From contig NZ_JXSK01000004.1 in assembly GCF_001083805.1 (NCBI RefSeq), positions 62,001 through 126,000 on the forward strand: 64,000 nucleotides of DNA, given 5' to 3'. The notes under the pieces are model-generated. The model saw only the letters and a list, made by a program, of their open reading frames with translations. It was not told where the DNA came from and did no database searches. Made by a program: the position numbers and the translations under genes. This DNA is from Photorhabdus luminescens subsp. luminescens. Lineage in GTDB: Bacteria > Pseudomonadota > Gammaproteobacteria > Enterobacterales > Enterobacteriaceae. Of this stretch, positions 38,901 through 47,210 are shown in pieces. The stretch's first letter is position 1, and each line of letters begins with the position of its first letter.

Positions 38901-40426
38901 TTGACGGCCATGCCCCGCTGAACATGCAGCATGACGGGCTGGGCCGGGAAAGCGCCGCCGGTTTTATTCAGTCACAGGCTTACACCCCGGTCGGGCTGCT
39001 GGCCCATCAGGCCGCCGGGCGCAGTTCAGACTGGTTCAAACAGACGCTGTACGAGGCCGACCCGCATTATCCGCCGCTCGGCAGCGCGGTCACCCGGCGC
39101 TGGCATTACACCCCGGCCTACAACGTGGCCTGCATTGAAGACCCACTCTGGGACGAGACGCGCTACGGCTACAATGCGAACGACCAGGTGGTGACCGCCC
39201 AGTTTGGCGGGCCGCGGGCCTGTGACGAACAGTTTGTGTACGATGCCGGCCAGAACCTCCATTACCACAAACGGGTGCCGGAACGGCTCAGCGAAGACCT
39301 GCGCCAGGCCTACCACACCCAGCAGACCGGCCGGGTCGTTCAGCACGGGGCCTGCACTTATCGCTACGATGAAAACGGGCGGCGGACAGAGAAAACCGAG
39401 CAGCGATGGGGTCACCGGCCGCGGACCTGGCGCTACCGCTGGGACGCGCACGACCGGCTGACCGGGGTTATCAGCCCGGAAGGGACGCGCTGGCGCTATT
39501 GTTATGACGCCTTCGGGCGGCGGATTAGCAAGCGGAAGGAAGCAGACCCGGCCGGACCGCCGGCCAAACCGACCACGATAATCGGCTATGATTACCTGTG
39601 GAGCGGAGAGCAGCTGATTGAAGAGACGCCGGTGTATGCGGACGGCACCGTTGACTATGAACAGAGCATTCACTGGCTCTATGAGCCGGGCGCCCTGACC
39701 CCTTCGGCACGGTATCAAAAAGGTCAGCTATACTATGTGGTGAGCGACCACCAAGGGACGGTGCGGGAAATTCTGACCGAAGCGGGGGAACTGCTCTGGG
39801 CGGGCCGGCTGCTCACCTGGGGCGAGCCGGAGCGCTGGCCGGTGCTGACGGTCAACGACCCACGGAACCTGACGTGTAATTTCCGGTTTTGTGGGCAGTA
39901 CGAGGACTCGGAGAGTGGTTTATACTATAATCGCTTTAGGTATTACGATAACGAGATCGGGCAATACCTCTGTGCCGATCCATTAAATCTTAGTGGCGGA
40001 TTTAACCCATACGGGTATGTGCATGATCCAGTAAACTGGATTGACCCATTGGGGCTGGCGGGGTGTCCAGGGGCAAAAAATAAGAAAACTACCTATGAAG
40101 GTAAAAGCCGTCGTGATGCATTAAGGCAGGCTAAGAGAGATACTGGAATACCCAATATTCAACAGCCTAAAATTGATAGAGTCGATTTGTTAGATGGAAA
40201 TGGAAAGAAAATTATTGGCTCAAATGGGCAAGTTATAAAAGTAAGACAATACCATTACACAAATAAAGATGGTAAGCCTATAGTCATTCAGGAACATAGT
40301 CTAGGACATGAAAAAGCGACTCCGGGGCATGGCGCTGAACCTCATTTTAATGTTAGACCTATCACTAACTTGGGTACTGGCGATGTGCCTGGAACACATG
40401 GACATTATAATTTTCCGAAGGGATAA
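35903..40426 (+). CDS. PAAR-containing Rhs polymorphic toxin with HNH-like nuclease tip
   Basis: A 1507-aa Rhs protein. ATG 35903 follows AAGGAG with five bases between; an in-frame GTG three bases earlier is too close. Order: Pro-rich N-terminus (15-50); two Ala/Gly-rich membrane segments (about 65-105 and 140-195); a PAAR-like domain (about 205-275, with VFFDGKPVARAGDKIVCSDH and VFANGKPIARLGH); the DUF6531 start (AGEPVDVATGDFLQVWPVL); many YD/Rhs repeats; and the tip boundary NWIDPLGL at about 1380. The last 122 residues (SRRDALRQAKRDTGIPNIQQ, then IQEHSLGH and PHFNVRP) resemble the HNH/EndoVII EHHH-type nuclease toxins. It is probably delivered on a T6SS spike. The core is GC-rich, while the tip is AT-rich. 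Confidence 0.88.
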   Translation: MSLLQNVWAGAGAARRTPASPPRQTPPDTEANAPAKPAGPPPRTAKTTSGSDKALAFLESDAFNKATLGAAGAYAVATGAAAPFAAGLATGTVGAYVGSYVGDKIGHQVAQALGMQTVSTEGNAPARLGDAIAHQNKSAGLWGALGGVLLGAVVAVAAAAFVVATAGVGAAILAGAAAGLAGGFVGAAYASLGAAIGQYGQNKGTIIEGSPNVFFDGKPVARAGDKIVCSDHPGPVVIAEGAKTVFANGKPIARLGHRTACDANINSGAASIAITQETQGVCDILISNDRALRWAVALAGFIPLPRGNKNRPHETPAPSVKKTGCDSQLCSKAGEPVDVATGDFLQVWPVLALPGVLPLALNRTYRSTANLAGLFGPQWADDWSQHLRRDGEETHFTDGEGVIYTFHTPKDNVFSVNLHAGHYLLYGQLSGELRLFNRRTQQILSFTEVQGDKRRLSRIEDRNGNQTVFHYDEHHRLTHLTHADTATLTLRYTQQQLTAIDWLHAEQRQRLATCRYDNQGYLAECDAFQFHHLWHEYNPHGHMTRWHDTDKTDVTVHYDNAGRVTATATPQGYWQDRFEYDDDNNVTTYFDAEGGCTRYHYNADGLVTRKVDPLGHASLTEWDFSCKVAETDPLGRTTAYEYSPYGELTGLLSPTGDVTAYDYDEYGQLTQVTQPDGARWRLHYSEQGNLSSVIDPQGRVEETRYGPQGEILRQVLPDGRAWRYGYEQQQLSEIQAPDGARTRFDIDGLGRLRRVTDALYQQTRYHHSPSHASPAGSVSEICLPDGVRQTIDYDSERRVSAVTDGEGRTTRYTYDAFDLLSRLTRPDGSALTFGYDRLTRLKTVTNATGDTYRYTRDPAGRVIRETDFTGRTIDYQYDRAGRRLIARYPNHQLLRWCYTDDDRLTRQEVWQEAADQCALLSVTAYDHDAQGRLVRAANPDAVVAFEYDESGRLITETINGRAVRHQWDPQSGLPAGRQVDALPALRWHYGLNGRLMQWQLDGHAPLNMQHDGLGRESAAGFIQSQAYTPVGLLAHQAAGRSSDWFKQTLYEADPHYPPLGSAVTRRWHYTPAYNVACIEDPLWDETRYGYNANDQVVTAQFGGPRACDEQFVYDAGQNLHYHKRVPERLSEDLRQAYHTQQTGRVVQHGACTYRYDENGRRTEKTEQRWGHRPRTWRYRWDAHDRLTGVISPEGTRWRYCYDAFGRRISKRKEADPAGPPAKPTTIIGYDYLWSGEQLIEETPVYADGTVDYEQSIHWLYEPGALTPSARYQKGQLYYVVSDHQGTVREILTEAGELLWAGRLLTWGEPERWPVLTVNDPRNLTCNFRFCGQYEDSESGLYYNRFRYYDNEIGQYLCADPLNLSGGFNPYGYVHDPVNWIDPLGLAGCPGAKNKKTTYEGKSRRDALRQAKRDTGIPNIQQPKIDRVDLLDGNGKKIIGSNGQVIKVRQYHYTNKDGKPIVIQEHSLGHEKATPGHGAEPHFNVRPITNLGTGDVPGTHGHYNFPKG

Positions 40427-40430
40427 TAAA

Positions 40431-40835
40431 ATGAATATAATTGATGCTATTGACAGTAATTTGTTTTTAAAGGAATTGTTTCCTCTAGGTTTAACGGAAG
40501 ACGTTTTTCTTGGTCAAATTGGTTTTGATGTAGAAGGAAGAATTTCTTTAAATATTCACACGAAACAAAGACCCGAAAAGGAAATTGTTAAGTGGGGAGT
40601 TTGGGGAAAAGATTATGATGTCATTGTCATAAAATTACTTGGGCGTGGTGGCAAGTCAGTTAATATAAAGAATTTGAAGAATATTAACTATAGTCCGCTA
40701 TTTATAGCTCAACATAATGATGGCTATATCATAAAACAAGTATCTGATTCTTGGAGTGTAGAATTTGACTTCGATATAATGATTTTCCAAAGATGCAATG
40801 TCTATATTGATGGTGGTGACGATCCAGCATTATAA
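40431..40835 (+). CDS. Putative immunity protein for the HNH-tip Rhs toxin
   Basis: A 134-aa soluble protein starting MNIIDAIDSNLFL, four bases after the rhs stop, with AAGGGATAATAAA upstream. A longer open frame runs back into rhs from 40308, but the ATG at 40431 is the natural start. Position and size are those of a cognate immunity gene. KWGVWGKDYDVIVIKLLG and DSWSVEFDFDIMIFQRCNVY resemble small Imm50-like immunity proteins, but the match is weak and from memory. A terminator follows. Confidence 0.7.
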   Translation: MNIIDAIDSNLFLKELFPLGLTEDVFLGQIGFDVEGRISLNIHTKQRPEKEIVKWGVWGKDYDVIVIKLLGRGGKSVNIKNLKNINYSPLFIAQHNDGYIIKQVSDSWSVEFDFDIMIFQRCNVYIDGGDDPAL

Positions 40836-40847
40836 GTAACTCTATTT

Positions 40848-40879
40848 AACCGGAAATATCCCCGTGATTTTCCGGTTTT
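40848..40879 (+). terminator. Terminator after the first Rhs immunity gene
   Basis: AACCGGAAA (40848-40856) and TTTCCGGTT (40869-40877) form a perfect nine-base stem with a 12-base loop, followed by TTATC. It separates the main rhs unit from the displaced tip. Confidence 0.75.
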
Positions 40880-40983
40880 ATCAATGATCTAAAGGCGCAT
40901 AACCATTATAAACCAGCACACACTGGAGCTTATAGACCACACCCTTAATCTGATACGCTTCTTCGTCATTAATAACTAAAGCT

Positions 40984-41576
40984 CGTATCAACCTGTGGTC
41001 CTGCGGGCAGTATGCGGATAAAGAAAGCGGTTCTTTTACAACTGGCACAGCTATTACGAGAGTGAAACGGGGCAGTACTTATCGCCTGATCCGTTGAACT
41101 TAGCCGGAGGAGTAAATCCTTACAGTTACGTGCATAATCCGGCGAACTGGATTGACCCATTCGGATTGAATCCATTGAGATTACCAGCACCAACATCTCT
41201 AGATCCTTGGGGGAACGGCGCAAAATTAGAATCTACAGTAGTCCCTAAAGGTGGGGTTACTGTTGAAATGGCTATGTCTCCAGGGCAAATTAAACCTGGA
41301 GGATGGGCAACCTTAGATCATATTCCGAATGTTGATTATGTAAGAAATCAATTGGCCGTAATTCCTGAATTCAAACCTGAAATATCGCATGTGCAGAAGT
41401 TCCATGTTCCAGAAGGAATTCGTATACAAACAGGGCCGGTCGGTCCACAGACTTCTGGAGGGAAAATTTATTCAGGTGGAGGTACCCAGATACAAATCCT
41501 AAATTATGAAGATAGAGCAAAATTAAAACCCATTGATGAACCAAGAAGAATTTATTCTAAAAAATGTGGAGGCTAA
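40984..41576 (+). pseudogene. Displaced (orphan) Rhs tip with a second toxin domain
   Basis: A second Rhs C-terminus without its core. From about 40984 the translation shows GQYADKESG, then one frameshift, then FYNWHSYYESETGQYLSPDP, the end of an Rhs barrel. From there to TAA 41576 the frame is open: LNLAGGVNPYSYVHNPANWI, boundary NWIDPFGL, then a variable domain of about 135 residues (LPAPTSLDPWGNGAKLEST, WATLDHIPNVDYVRN, GPVGPQTSGG, GGGTQIQILNY). No good ribosome site precedes it, so it is probably a silent cassette that becomes active by recombining onto the rhs core. The toxin family is not recognised; the GPVGPQ...GGGTQ end is faintly like NAD-cleaving TNT domains. Confidence 0.7.
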
Positions 41577-41999
41577 ATGAACATCATTAGTGATTTTAAG
41601 GTCATAGATACTCTGGGTGACTATGATAAGGAACGGAATCCTCAAGGATTAAGTGTTTTCGAATTACTTCCTACTGGTATTACATGGGTATATGCAGGAA
41701 AAAGACAAGAAATATACGATGACAATAAACTTATACCTCTTATTTTGAAAGATTCCATTGGAATAGCTTTGATTGTAGCTCCTTTTAATAAATCTAAGAA
41801 TCAAGCATATATTCTAAATCCAGATAACTCACTTAAATGGAATATTAAGGAAATTTTAAATACTAGAGATGTGATTTTTTCAGATGTTTATTATATAAAT
41901 AATGAATTGTATTTTTTTATCCATATTAATGGGATAGATTTCAGATTTTCATTCGATATTGAATCAGGCTCTCTAGGAGAACTAATTCAATCGTATTAA
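41577..41999 (+). CDS. Putative immunity protein for the orphan Rhs tip
   Basis: A 140-aa soluble protein starting MNIISDFKVIDTLGDYD, whose ATG directly follows the orphan tip stop, with GTGGAGG upstream. Beta-rich and acidic (SGSLGELIQSY end), with WVYAGKRQEIY and LNPDNSLKWNIKEIL. No family is recognised; the call rests on position, size and tight coupling. Keeping an intact immunity gene next to a silent tip fits a need to resist sibling toxins. Confidence 0.6.
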   Translation: MNIISDFKVIDTLGDYDKERNPQGLSVFELLPTGITWVYAGKRQEIYDDNKLIPLILKDSIGIALIVAPFNKSKNQAYILNPDNSLKWNIKEILNTRDVIFSDVYYINNELYFFIHINGIDFRFSFDIESGSLGELIQSY

Positions 42000-42034
42000 T
42001 GAACAAACCGGAAGCTTCGCAAGGCTCCGGTGAA

Positions 42035-42068
42035 CTCACCTTGCTTTATTAGATAACAGCAAGGTGAG
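42035..42068. terminator. Hairpin between the Rhs island and pgl
   Basis: CTCACCTTGCT (42035-42045) and AGCAAGGTGAG (42058-42068) form a perfect 11-base stem with a 12-base loop. No T-run follows on the plus strand. A smaller ACCGGA/TCCGGT repeat lies just before. It probably insulates the convergent genes. Confidence 0.6.
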
Positions 42069-42120
42069 ATGACCGAACAGTTACATAATTACCGATTATT
42101 TACATGAACGTCTACCAGAT

Positions 42121-43107
42121 TCACAAGGCCAGCACCGTAACCCACATCGGACCTTTGCCAACTGAATAACGCGCTAATTCAGTCAATTCACCGGTATATT
42201 TATCTACAGAAGAAACTGAAATATGGTCAGACTTTTGACCGGATGCAATTAAGTATTTTCCACTGTGATCAATAGCAAAACCACGCGGCTGAGTTTCAGT
42301 TTTATAGTGCCCTACCAACGTTAAATTAAAGCCATCTGGCGAAATAACAAAATGGCTGATCAAACTTGAAGTCCGTTCACTGGTATAAAGGTGACGGCCA
42401 TCCGGTGTAATATGAATATCCGCAGACCAACGAACACCCGCTAAATCTGCCGGCAATGAATCAATCGTCTGAACAGCCCGGTATTTTTCCCACTTGCGAT
42501 AAACATCCACCGTAGCATCCAGTTCATTAATACAGTAAATCACCTGCTGATTCGGATGGAACGCCATATGGCGAGGACCCGCACCCATTGCCGTAGTGAT
42601 TTCCTCAGCACGTTTTTCTGTCAGATAACCCTCTTCTGTCATCTCAAAAATACGGATGCGATCTTCTTTCAGACAAGGAACCAATAGTTGTTTATTATCC
42701 CAGTCAATATTAGCCGAATGTGGCGCTTGCAAGCCTGCAATAACATGAACAGGCTCTCCCACAATACCTTGATCATCAATTAGGCTGACACTCAGATTGT
42801 TATAACTATAGGAGGCAGAGAACAGAAAACGGCCCTGTTTATCAGTAGAGATATGAGTCGGGCTACCCGGTATTGATGAAATCCCCTGTTGTACCAGTTC
42901 CCCACTAGAGCCAATCTGGTAAGTGACAATACTGAATTGCGGCCGGATGCCAACATAAAGATGTTTACGATCCGGACTAACCACCATTGGTTGTACTTCC
43001 CCCGGTACATCAACTATCTGAATCAGTGATAACTCACCTTCATTATTCAGGTTCCAAACATGAATCTGACAACTGTTTGGACTCGCCGTATAAACCACTT
43101 GTTTCAT
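42121..43107 (-). CDS. pgl: 6-phosphogluconolactonase Pgl (beta-propeller type)
   Basis: A 328-aa cytosolic seven-bladed propeller enzyme that hydrolyses 6-phosphogluconolactone in the pentose phosphate pathway. I choose ATG 43107 ([12 protein letters not shown]) because AAGGAG sits six bases upstream; the GTG at 43113 overlaps that site. [44 protein letters not shown] and [15 protein letters not shown] are blade signatures shared with E. coli Pgl (331 aa). Divergent from ybhA, the same arrangement as E. coli. Confidence 0.96.
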   Translation of the reverse strand: MKQVVYTASPNSCQIHVWNLNNEGELSLIQIVDVPGEVQPMVVSPDRKHLYVGIRPQFSIVTYQIGSSGELVQQGISSIPGSPTHISTDKQGRFLFSASYSYNNLSVSLIDDQGIVGEPVHVIAGLQAPHSANIDWDNKQLLVPCLKEDRIRIFEMTEEGYLTEKRAEEITTAMGAGPRHMAFHPNQQVIYCINELDATVDVYRKWEKYRAVQTIDSLPADLAGVRWSADIHITPDGRHLYTSERTSSLISHFVISPDGFNLTLVGHYKTETQPRGFAIDHSGKYLIASGQKSDHISVSSVDKYTGELTELARYSVGKGPMWVTVLAL

Positions 43108-43215
43108 CTTCACTCCTTAATTGGTTTTATCGGTTAAACTCACCGCACAATTGGTGTAGCTTTATTCAGTTCCAATGTAATATCCTTATATTATATATAG
43201 TTATGAGGCTAATTT

Positions 43216-44034
43216 ATGTCATATCGCATCATTGCACTGGATCTGGACGGTACACTACTCGATCCTCAAAAAAATATCCTGCCCGAATCACTCATTGTAT
43301 TAAATGAAGCACGTAAAGCTGGTATTAAGGTGCTGATTGCCACTGGCCGTCACCATGTCGCTATCCACCCTTTTTATCAGGCTTTGCAACTCGATACTCC
43401 TGCCATCTGCTGTAATGGTACTTATCTGTATGATTACCATGAAAAGAAAGTATTAGCCTCAGATCCGCTGTCATCTCAGGAAGCCATAAAAGTTCTCACC
43501 CACTTAAAAAACACAGATATTCACCGTCTGATGTATGTGGATGACGCCATGTTATATGAGGAACCATATGACACAGTTCTCCGTACCATGAAATGGTCTG
43601 AAACCCTGCCTGAATCTCAACGCCCAACTATGCGACATGTTACTAGCTTTCAACATGCTATTCATGAAGTACAGTCTATCTGGAAATTTGCCACCAGCTC
43701 TCCTGATTTAGTCAAGCTGCGGGAAGTGACTGCACAAATCGAAAATGATACAGATCTTTCGTGTGAATGGTCATGGTTCGATCAGGTGGATATTACCAAG
43801 AAAGGCAACAGTAAAGGTATGCGTTTGAAACAGTGGGTTGAATCACAGGGAATGAACATGAAAGATGTCATTGCCTTTGGCGATAACTTTAATGACCTGA
43901 GCATGCTGAAAGCCGCCGGACTTGGTGTCGCTATGGGTAATAGTGGGGATGCCATTAAAGAGCAAGCCGATCTGGTGACGCTGGACAATACTCAGCCAGG
44001 TATTGCCGAAGTTATTCGCAAGTACGTTCTTTAA
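43216..44034 (+). CDS. ybhA: HAD-family phosphatase YbhA (pyridoxal phosphate phosphatase)
   Basis: A 272-aa Cof-type HAD hydrolase. The nucleophile and acid/base are Asp9 and Asp11 in ALDLDGTLLDP; GRHHVAIHPFYQAL is the cap-start; NSKGMRLKQWV has the motif III Lys and FGDNFNDLSML the motif IV Asp pair. E. coli YbhA dephosphorylates PLP and sugar phosphates. Between pgl and modC, as in E. coli. A shared hairpin separates it from modC. Confidence 0.93.
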   Translation: MSYRIIALDLDGTLLDPQKNILPESLIVLNEARKAGIKVLIATGRHHVAIHPFYQALQLDTPAICCNGTYLYDYHEKKVLASDPLSSQEAIKVLTHLKNTDIHRLMYVDDAMLYEEPYDTVLRTMKWSETLPESQRPTMRHVTSFQHAIHEVQSIWKFATSSPDLVKLREVTAQIENDTDLSCEWSWFDQVDITKKGNSKGMRLKQWVESQGMNMKDVIAFGDNFNDLSMLKAAGLGVAMGNSGDAIKEQADLVTLDNTQPGIAEVIRKYVL

Positions 44035-44059
44035 TCGCTTGTCTGACAAAACCACCGTT

Positions 44060-44085
44060 CGGGGAACCTTTCGATAGGCTCCCCG
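44060..44085. terminator. Bidirectional terminator between ybhA and modC
   Basis: CGGGGA-CCT (44060-44069, one bulged A) and AGG-TCCCCG (44077-44085 region, one bulged C) form a strong stem, with TTATTACTTTTGG on the plus side. The two convergent genes could both end here. Confidence 0.6.
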
Positions 44086-44104
44086 TTATTACTTTTGGCA
44101 GAAA

Positions 44105-45169
44105 TTACAGTTGCCGATAAAGAGAAACACTTTTTATCTGAGCATAAAGCCACTGCCCAGACCGCAAATTAAGTTCATCTCTTGCCCACGGGGTGATCCT
44201 CGCCCATAAATAGTGGCCACTCAGTGCCAATTTGACATCGATTTGCCCATTATCAGTAAAAAACTCAACCACTTTCACCGCCAGAATATTACGGATACTA
44301 CTGCCGCGCGGAGGTTCCAGTATTAATGAAACATCTGAAGCATCTATTCTGATACGCAAATCGGTTCCCGGTTGAGCATCAATTTTCGGCAACCATAAAG
44401 CCTGATCAGCGAGCGCTACTGCGGTCATTTCATAACGATTATGATGTTCAACCATTGAAACATTCAGAATGCTACTAAGGGTATCTTTTTGTAACCAAAG
44501 ACGTAGTGCGCTACTGGCCCAAACTTCTTCTAATCTTCCTGTTGCTCTGACTTTTCCGTTATCCATGACGAGGACATTTTCTACCAGACGAAGAACCTCA
44601 TCCAGATTATGGCTGACATACAAAATCGGGATGTTGACCTCTTCAGAAAGCTTTTCAAGATAAGGCAATAGTTCTCTTTTACGGGGGAGATCCAACGATG
44701 CCAACGGTTCATCCATCAACAGCAGCTCAGGTGCCGTCAATAAAGCACGACCGATAGCAACCCGCTGTTTTTCACCACCGGACAAGGTAAAAGGAAAACG
44801 AGATAATAAGTGCTCAATCCCTAGCAAGCTAACAATGCTATCAAATTCCGGCTTCATCACCGAAGACATTCCGTATTGAAGATTACCTTTTACTCGATAA
44901 TGAGGAAAAAGCCGGGCATCCTGAAAAACATAGCCTATACGACGCTGCTCTGGTGGTAAGCAGATACCTTTTTCAATATCGACCAGTACATGCTCATTAA
45001 GGACAATCCGCCCCTTCTGTGGGCGTATCAAACCGGCAATAACATTTATCAGTGAAGTTTTCCCGGCGCCTGAAAGGCCAAAAATAGCGGTGATCCCCTC
45101 AGTGGGTAGCTGTGTATCGACCTGTAAATGAAGATCGCCAAGTTGTTGCTCAAAATCCAGCTCTAACAT
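44105..45169 (-). CDS. modC: Molybdate ABC transporter ATPase ModC
   Basis: A 354-aa ATPase. Walker [10 protein letters not shown] is near residue 31, signature [16 protein letters not shown], Walker [13 protein letters not shown] and H-loop YVSHNLDE. The C-terminal Mop-like domain (about 285-354: [20 protein letters not shown]) can bind molybdate or tungstate for regulation. The start ATG 45169 (MLELDFEQ) matches E. coli and has GGGAGCAAC upstream; a longer open frame to 45208 is rejected. It overlaps the modB stop by seven bases. Confidence 0.96.
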   Translation of the reverse strand: MLELDFEQQLGDLHLQVDTQLPTEGITAIFGLSGAGKTSLINVIAGLIRPQKGRIVLNEHVLVDIEKGICLPPEQRRIGYVFQDARLFPHYRVKGNLQYGMSSVMKPEFDSIVSLLGIEHLLSRFPFTLSGGEKQRVAIGRALLTAPELLLMDEPLASLDLPRKRELLPYLEKLSEEVNIPILYVSHNLDEVLRLVENVLVMDNGKVRATGRLEEVWASSALRLWLQKDTLSSILNVSMVEHHNRYEMTAVALADQALWLPKIDAQPGTDLRIRIDASDVSLILEPPRGSSIRNILAVKVVEFFTDNGQIDVKLALSGHYLWARITPWARDELNLRSGQWLYAQIKSVSLYRQL

Positions 45170-45861
45170 GTTGCTCCCAAACGTCTTCTTCCCCAACGGG
45201 TTAACCATTCAGAAACCATCAGTGATATCAACGCCAGAATAATGGCAATGATACACAAACGAGCTGCGGCCGTTTCTGCTCCAGGCGTTTCAATCAAAGT
45301 ATACATTGCCAAAGGGATCGTCCGCGTTTCACCTGGAATATTGGATACAAAAGTGATGGTTGCGCCAAATTCACCCAATGAACGGGCAAATGCCAAAACA
45401 GTACCTACAATGACCCCAGGCAAAGAGAGCGGCAATGTGATAGTAAAAAATACCTTAAACGGATTCGCACCCAACGTCCGAGCAGCTTGTTCCAGCCGCT
45501 GATCAACACTTTCCAGCGCCAGACGTATCGCCCTAACCATCAACGGAAAAGCAACAATAGCCGAAGCCAGAGCAGCGCCACGCCAACTGAATGCAAAGCT
45601 GATCCCAAACCAGTCATATAACCATTCACCGATAAATCCCCGACGTCCCATACTGATCAACAGCAAATAACCCACGACCACTGGCGGTAACACCAGCGGC
45701 AGATGGATGATACTGTCGAGTAATGATTTACCGGGAAACCGGAAACGAGCAAGAATCCACGCCATCAAGATCCCAAATGGCAGACTCAGTAATACCGCCA
45801 TACCTGAAACTTTCAGACTCAGGATGATGGCTTGCCATTCGTATTCACTCAACATAACCAA
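45163..45861 (-). CDS. modB: Molybdate ABC transporter permease ModB
   Basis: A 232-aa inner-membrane permease with about five helices. The EAA coupling loop reads [20 protein letters not shown] and then [30 protein letters not shown] is the family signature. The start is uncertain: TTG 45861 has AGGA at good spacing, while ATG 45855 (MLSEYEWQ) aligns better with E. coli ModB but sits further from that site. Middle gene of modABC. Confidence 0.95.
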   Translation of the reverse strand: MVMLSEYEWQAIILSLKVSGMAVLLSLPFGILMAWILARFRFPGKSLLDSIIHLPLVLPPVVVGYLLLISMGRRGFIGEWLYDWFGISFAFSWRGAALASAIVAFPLMVRAIRLALESVDQRLEQAARTLGANPFKVFFTITLPLSLPGVIVGTVLAFARSLGEFGATITFVSNIPGETRTIPLAMYTLIETPGAETAAARLCIIAIILALISLMVSEWLTRWGRRRLGATC

Positions 45862-45872
45862 AAAATCTATTC

Positions 45873-46643
45873 CTAAAGTGGGTGAAAACCGTAACGTTTA
45901 AAAATTGCAACGGCTTCGGGGGTTTTCAAATATGCATAAAAATTGATAACGGTGGGATTACTATGGTCTTTGATTATCGCCATTGGGTATTCAATAGGCT
46001 TGTGGCTCTCCTCTGGGAAGATCCCCACCACTTTGACTTTATCACTCGCAATGGCATCTGAACCATAAACGATACCCAACGGAACTTCAGCGCGTTCCAC
46101 CAGCGCCAGACCACTGCGCACATTACTGGTACGCGCCAACAGCGGATTAACCGTCTCCCATGCTCCCAAATATTGCAGAGACTCTTTAGCGTAAATACCC
46201 ACAGGAACATGATCTGGATCGCCAACCGCAAGGCGACCGCCCTCTAACAAGGATTTCCATTTGGTTTGTTTATTAATGTCAACTTTATTGAGTCTATTCA
46301 CCTTCGGCGCAATCAGAACCAATTGATTTCCCAGCATAGTTAACCGAGTTTCATCAATAATCAGTTTCTTCCCGGCCACATAATCCATCCACTGTTGATC
46401 AGCCGAAATAAAAATATCTGCCGGCGCGCCTTGCTCAATCTGGCGAGCCAAAGTGGAAGATGAAGCATAGGAAGCTACCACTTCACCTTTTGTCTTTTGC
46501 TTATACTGTAGCGCAATATCATCAAGTGCATTAGTCAACGAGGCAGCAGCGAATAACGTGACTTTTTCCGTAGCCCACACTTGCCACGTCAAAGCAAAAG
46601 AAACGACAACGCCGACTAGCAGTTTGCCAAAACTCTTTTTCAT
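45873..46643 (-). CDS. modA: Molybdate-binding periplasmic protein ModA
   Basis: A 256-aa solute-binding protein. The signal peptide is about residues 1-24 (FALTWQVWA then TEKVT). The mature part shows AAASLTNALDDIA, ASSSTLARQIEQGAPADIFI and YPMAIIKDHSNP, which form the oxyanion pocket (two serines, Ala, Val, Tyr in E. coli). It binds molybdate or tungstate and passes it to ModB/ModC. A ModE box lies 32-55 bases upstream of its ATG. Confidence 0.96.
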   Translation of the reverse strand: MKKSFGKLLVGVVVSFALTWQVWATEKVTLFAAASLTNALDDIALQYKQKTKGEVVASYASSSTLARQIEQGAPADIFISADQQWMDYVAGKKLIIDETRLTMLGNQLVLIAPKVNRLNKVDINKQTKWKSLLEGGRLAVGDPDHVPVGIYAKESLQYLGAWETVNPLLARTSNVRSGLALVERAEVPLGIVYGSDAIASDKVKVVGIFPEESHKPIEYPMAIIKDHSNPTVINFYAYLKTPEAVAIFKRYGFHPL

Positions 46644-46674
46644 TTGTTTTCCACCTGTTTCTTACCCATTAGTT

Positions 46675-46698
46675 CGTTGTGTATAGCAAGATATAACG
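46675..46698 (-). promoter_or_regulatory. ModE operator of modABC
   Basis: CGTTGTGTA (46675-46683) and ATATAACG (46691-46698) form the imperfect inverted repeat expected for ModE (CGTTATAT-spacer-ATATAACG). It overlaps the region where the modA promoter must be, so molybdate-bound ModE would repress the operon. Confidence 0.75.
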
Positions 46699-46832
46699 TC
46701 AAATGGAAGAGTGTTCCAATATTAATCGGCAAATTGTGAGCAACTTTTACTATCTAATTTAATTCGAATTAAAATACTGTAATAGAAAAACCAAATGAAT
46801 AAAATGGAAATGATTATGATTAATTAAGACAA

Positions 46833-46857
46833 ATTACCCGGTTAATTACCGGGTAAT
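46833..46857 (-). terminator. Terminator after acrZ
   Basis: ATTACCCGG (46833-46841) and CCGGGTAAT (46849-46857) form a perfect nine-base stem with a seven-base loop, followed on the minus strand by TTGTCTTAATT. It separates acrZ from modA. Confidence 0.7.
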
Positions 46858-46891
46858 CAGAATAGCATCTGGTGTAAAAAAAATATTAATT

Positions 46892-47026
46892 TTACTTTTC
46901 AGAACGGCCAATACGGGAAACGATATTAAACAGCTCCCCAAGACCATAAATTAAACCTAAAATTCCGACCATCACCACCGGTACCATAACCAGGGCAAAA
47001 GCCATACTTTTAATCAACTCAAACAT
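46892..47026 (-). CDS. acrZ: AcrB-associated small membrane protein AcrZ
   Basis: A 44-aa single-helix protein ([20 protein letters not shown] then [14 protein letters not shown]) that matches E. coli AcrZ (49 aa), an inner-membrane helix that binds AcrB and modulates drug efflux. I choose ATG 47026 over an upstream in-frame start at 47074 because GTGAGG sits six bases before it and the N-terminus then aligns with E. coli. Position next to modA/modE is also conserved. The polar tail is shorter (GRSEK). Confidence 0.93.
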   Translation of the reverse strand: MFELIKSMAFALVMVPVVMVGILGLIYGLGELFNIVSRIGRSEK

Positions 47027-47210
47027 GGCAGCCTCACATAGTGGCTCATTAAATGAGCCAGAAACATAACACATTTTTAACTATAGCGGGCAATACCGCT
47101 ATAATTAGTACTATTCTAGACAAAAGACAAACAACAGTAACCGGCTAAACGTGCGTTTTTCCGAGTTAGCCAATAAAAATTTACGATTACATTTCCTGAA
47201 AAAAACTATT

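Noticed and set aside
39026-39718. 230-codon antisense frame in rhs
   Set aside because: Same GC-driven shadow of the Rhs core.
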